NCBI GenBank assembly: GCA_017514805.1
Contig: JAFWIP010000004.1
Coordinates: 1 to 64,000 of the forward strand
Length of the DNA stretch: 64,000 nucleotides
From: Candidatus Saccharimonadota bacterium
GTDB taxonomy: Bacteria > Patescibacteriota > Saccharimonadia > Saccharimonadales > Saccharimonadaceae
Direction of reading: 5' to 3'
The number at the start of each line of letters is the position of its first letter. The first letter of the stretch is position 1. Shown in pieces: positions 61,689-64,000 of this stretch. A model generated the notes under the pieces. That model had not been told where the DNA came from, searched no databases, and saw only the letters and a list, made by a program, of their open reading frames with translations. The translations under genes and the position numbers were made by a program.

Positions 61689-63230
61689 ATGAAGAAGCAA
61701 GCAGATTACATGGTTGAAATAGGGAATATAATTGCGATGGCGCGCACTCGCAAAGATATGACCCAGGCAGAACTAGCAAAGATAATCGGCACTAGCCAAT
61801 CTGCCATCAACCGAATAGAGCATGGCAAGCAAAATGCATCTCTTGAGATAATTTCTAAGATAAGCCGCGCACTAAATTACCAGATTATTTCAATTAACGA
61901 AAGTGCCACTCAGGGCTTCCGCATCAATGGCGGCAAAGAGTTGCACGGCAGCGTTACGATTAACACTTCAAAAAATGCCGCCGTCGGTCTGCTTTGTGCT
62001 TCACTCTTAAACGAGCGCTCAACTACTCTTAAACATCTCGCGCATATCGAAGAAGTATATCGCATTATCGAAGTGCTAGAATCGATTGGAGTTAAAACAA
62101 CTTGGATCAACGATAATCGCGACTTATTAATTGAGCCACCGAAGAAATTAAACATAGAAAACTTAGATATCGCCGCCGCTCGTCGCACGCGCACGATAAT
62201 CATGATGCTTGGTCCATTACTTCACCACTTTAAGCATTTTAGACTCCCCTACGCCGGTGGATGTTCGCTCGGTTCTCGCACAGTAGAGCCACACCTACAT
62301 GCTTTAAAGAGCTTCGGGCTCGATGTTGACGCCATTAGCGAACCGGGCTTCTATAATGCAGCTGTACGCAAGGTAACAAATGATAGTCGCAAGATTGTTT
62401 TAATAGAACGCGGAGATACAGTGACAGAGAACGCGTTGATGGCCGCCGCACTTTGTCCTGGCGAAACCACAATTGTCGGCGCTAGCCCGAACTATATGGT
62501 CCAAGACGTTTGTTTCTTCCTACAAAAACTTGGCGTACAGATCGAAGGAGTTGGCACGACAAACCTAGTCGTACGCGGCATAGAACGAATTGCAACCGAT
62601 ATCGAATACGAACCGAGCGAAGACCCAATCGAAGCAATGAGCTTTATTGCTGCCGGGATTGTCACTAAGTCTGAAATCGAAATTAAGCGCGTGCCAATTG
62701 AATTCTTGGAAATTGAACTCGAAATACTTAGAACAATGGGCCAAAAAATGACTGTCTCTCCTGAATATCTCGCAGATAATGGGCGCACTCGCTTAGCGGA
62801 CGTCCGCTTAAAGAAATCAAAACTCGTGGCGCCGATTGATAAAATTCACCCGATGCCATTCCCTGGACTCAATATCGATTCTCTACCATTCTTCTCAGTT
62901 ATTGCTGCCACCGCAAAGGGGCGCACACTAATTCACGACTGGGTGTTCGAGAATCGCGCAGTTTATTCGACCGAGCTTTCTAACCTTAATGCAAAAGTCG
63001 AATTACTTGATGCGCATCGCGTGTTTATCACCGGCCCAACGAATTGGCGTCCAGCCGAATTAATGGCACCACCAGCCCTCCGTCCAGCAGTAGTCGTAAT
63101 GCTTGCGATGTTAGCAGCTCCGGGGAAGTCAATTTTGCGCAATACATACTCAATTGCGCGCGGATACGAGAACTTTGCTCGACGTCTCGTGGAGCTTGGC
63201 GCCGACATAGAGCAATTATCAGATATATAA
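61689..63230 (+). CDS. murA: HTH-MurA fusion (UDP-GlcNAc enolpyruvyl transferase with N-terminal XRE domain)
   Basis: 513 aa, about 80-90 longer than MurA. Residues 9-66 are an XRE helix-turn-helix (TQAELAKIIGTSQSAINRIEHGK). From 76 on it is MurA-like: K95-N96 in INTSKNAAV, C192 in AGGCSLGSR (the phosphoenolpyruvate/fosfomycin cysteine) and MPFPGLNIDSLP with the conserved Asp. Several loops differ from textbook MurA, so activity is likely but not certain. It would start peptidoglycan synthesis upstream of MurB (21.8 kb). TATACT 6 bases before ATG; leaderless. Confidence 0.9.
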   Translation: MKKQADYMVEIGNIIAMARTRKDMTQAELAKIIGTSQSAINRIEHGKQNASLEIISKISRALNYQIISINESATQGFRINGGKELHGSVTINTSKNAAVGLLCASLLNERSTTLKHLAHIEEVYRIIEVLESIGVKTTWINDNRDLLIEPPKKLNIENLDIAAARRTRTIIMMLGPLLHHFKHFRLPYAGGCSLGSRTVEPHLHALKSFGLDVDAISEPGFYNAAVRKVTNDSRKIVLIERGDTVTENALMAAALCPGETTIVGASPNYMVQDVCFFLQKLGVQIEGVGTTNLVVRGIERIATDIEYEPSEDPIEAMSFIAAGIVTKSEIEIKRVPIEFLEIELEILRTMGQKMTVSPEYLADNGRTRLADVRLKKSKLVAPIDKIHPMPFPGLNIDSLPFFSVIAATAKGRTLIHDWVFENRAVYSTELSNLNAKVELLDAHRVFITGPTNWRPAELMAPPALRPAVVVMLAMLAAPGKSILRNTYSIARGYENFARRLVELGADIEQLSDI

Positions 63231-63257
63231 ACAGATTAAGTATGGTAAAATTTAAGT

Positions 63258-63545
63258 ATGTCAATTACTAGAGAAGATGTGCTACATTTAGCGGAACTGT
63301 CAAACATCTCACTTAATGATGCTCAGATTGAACCGCTTATCAAAGACCTCGACAATATTGTTAACTATTTCTCGCAGCTAGACGAATTAAATACCGAGAA
63401 TGTCGAACCGACCTATCAATGTTTCGATATGCAGAATGTTTGGCGCGAAGACGTAATCGAGGATTTCGAAGCGAATCGCGAAGATTTGCTCTCACTAACG
63501 GTCGAAAGTGAAGATAATCAGATAAAGGTACCGAAAGTTCTATGA
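63258..63545 (+). CDS. gatC: Aspartyl/glutamyl-tRNA amidotransferase subunit C
   Basis: 95 aa. VLHLAELSNISLNDAQIEPL and the YFSQLDELNTENVEPTYQ stretch are GatC signatures. It stabilises GatA/GatB for Gln-tRNA or Asn-tRNA formation. TAAAAT (TGG extension) 6 bases before ATG; leaderless. Stop overlaps gatA start (ATGA). Confidence 0.95.
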   Translation: MSITREDVLHLAELSNISLNDAQIEPLIKDLDNIVNYFSQLDELNTENVEPTYQCFDMQNVWREDVIEDFEANREDLLSLTVESEDNQIKVPKVL

Positions 63546-64000
63546 AAATTGCAGACAAAGACACAAAAGCCGTTGATTTAGTACGCGCCGCCTTAGAAAA
63601 GGCAAAAGAATATGAAGACTATCATGCTTTCATCTCAATGAATGAAGCTCGCGCATTGGAACGCGCACGCGAAATCGATGCAAAAATCGAACGCGGCGAG
63701 AAGGTCGGACGCTTAGCCGGTGTTCCGTTTGCCTTAAAAGACAACTACCTCAGTCCAGAGGGGGAGACGACTGCGGCTGCAAAGATGCTCGAAGATTTCG
63801 CTTCCCCAATTACTGCAACAGCGGTTGCGAAGATTGAAGCCGAAGGTGCAATCATGATTGGTCGCACTAACCTTGATGCCTACGCGCATGGCGGAAGCAC
63901 CGAGAACTCTTATTTTGGTCCAACTTCCAACGCTTACGACAAGACACGTGTTGCAGGTGGCTCAAGTGGCGGTAGCGCCGTAGCAGTTGCACTCGACATT
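63542..64000 (+). CDS. gatA: Aspartyl/glutamyl-tRNA amidotransferase subunit A, 3' end cut by window edge
   Basis: 153 codons visible. K66 in FALKDNY and S141 in GGSSGGSAVAVA (139-150) are the catalytic lysine and cis-serine of the amidase signature; the nucleophilic serine lies beyond the window. The visible frame runs open to the last base. Coupled to gatC. Confidence 0.95.
   Translation, partial: MKIADKDTKAVDLVRAALEKAKEYEDYHAFISMNEARALERAREIDAKIERGEKVGRLAGVPFALKDNYLSPEGETTAAAKMLEDFASPITATAVAKIEAEGAIMIGRTNLDAYAHGGSTENSYFGPTSNAYDKTRVAGGSSGGSAVAVALDI

Overview
The window looks like a chromosome segment of a member of Candidatus Saccharibacteria (TM7) or a close relative in the Patescibacteria/CPR. 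This is inferred from gene content and style. The core proteins are compact (EF-Ts about 196 aa, TilS 269 aa, RF1 342 aa). There is a membrane-anchored Clp-like AAA+ ATPase, a VirB6-like giant membrane protein, type IV pilus genes, LPKTG and repeat-bearing surface proteins, an Rpf/G5 cell-wall protein, anaerobic ribonucleotide reductase, and hardly any biosynthesis. The genetic code is standard: TGA works as a stop in many tightly coupled gene pairs (for example murB/folD and gatC/gatA), which argues against the UGA=Gly code of Absconditabacteria and Gracilibacteria.

Layout. (1) 1-8.2 kb is a defence island on the minus strand. It holds a NO VEIN/sacsin-like GHKL ATPase with a C-terminal DUF3883 nuclease-like domain, and a five-gene restriction-modification cassette: GIY-YIG nuclease, MutH/Sau3AI-like endonuclease, HTH-Dam methylase fusion, unknown protein, second DNA methylase. 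(2) 8.4-21.6 kb holds small housekeeping and membrane genes: TfoX-N protein, cytidine-deaminase-like protein, EamA exporter, XRE regulator, Ham1 NTPase, HD protein, methyltransferases, MBL hydrolase, Clp-like ATPase and a MacB-like ABC exporter. (3) 21.6-23.6 kb has two tRNA-Arg genes running into murB-folD. (4) 23.7-33.7 kb is a cell-surface and secretion region: VirB6-like protein and partner, LPKTG DUF11 adhesin, a proline-rich exported protein and a coiled-coil membrane protein. (5) 33.7-43.7 kb has prfA, tRNA-Val, a stand-alone cyanophycin-synthetase-like Mur ligase, GH30, nrdD-nrdG with NrdR boxes, dut, tRNA-Ser, a 35-residue membrane peptide gene, tRNA-Met, and rimK with its retropepsin-like partner. 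(6) 43.8-64 kb has an InlB-repeat surface protein, pilin, PilB, rpsB-tsf, HtrA, LepB, RsmA, Rpf-like protein, TilS, recA-recX, YebC, an HTH-MurA fusion and gatC-gatA (cut by the window end).

Two transcription styles are visible. Many genes, mostly housekeeping, have a TATAAT-like -10 box exactly 6 or 7 bases before the start codon and no ribosome-binding site, the signature of leaderless mRNA. A second set, mostly small or accessory genes, has near-perfect TTGACA-17-TATAAT promoters, structured leaders, strong Shine-Dalgarno sequences and often their own terminators. This contrast, the composite GATC restriction cassette with a self-regulating HTH-methylase, the NrdR-box array, the 35-residue peptide gene, the HTH-MurA fusion and a possible leaderless leader-peptide attenuator at 49.65 kb are the observations most worth following up. 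No CRISPR array, transposase, integrase or rRNA gene was seen.
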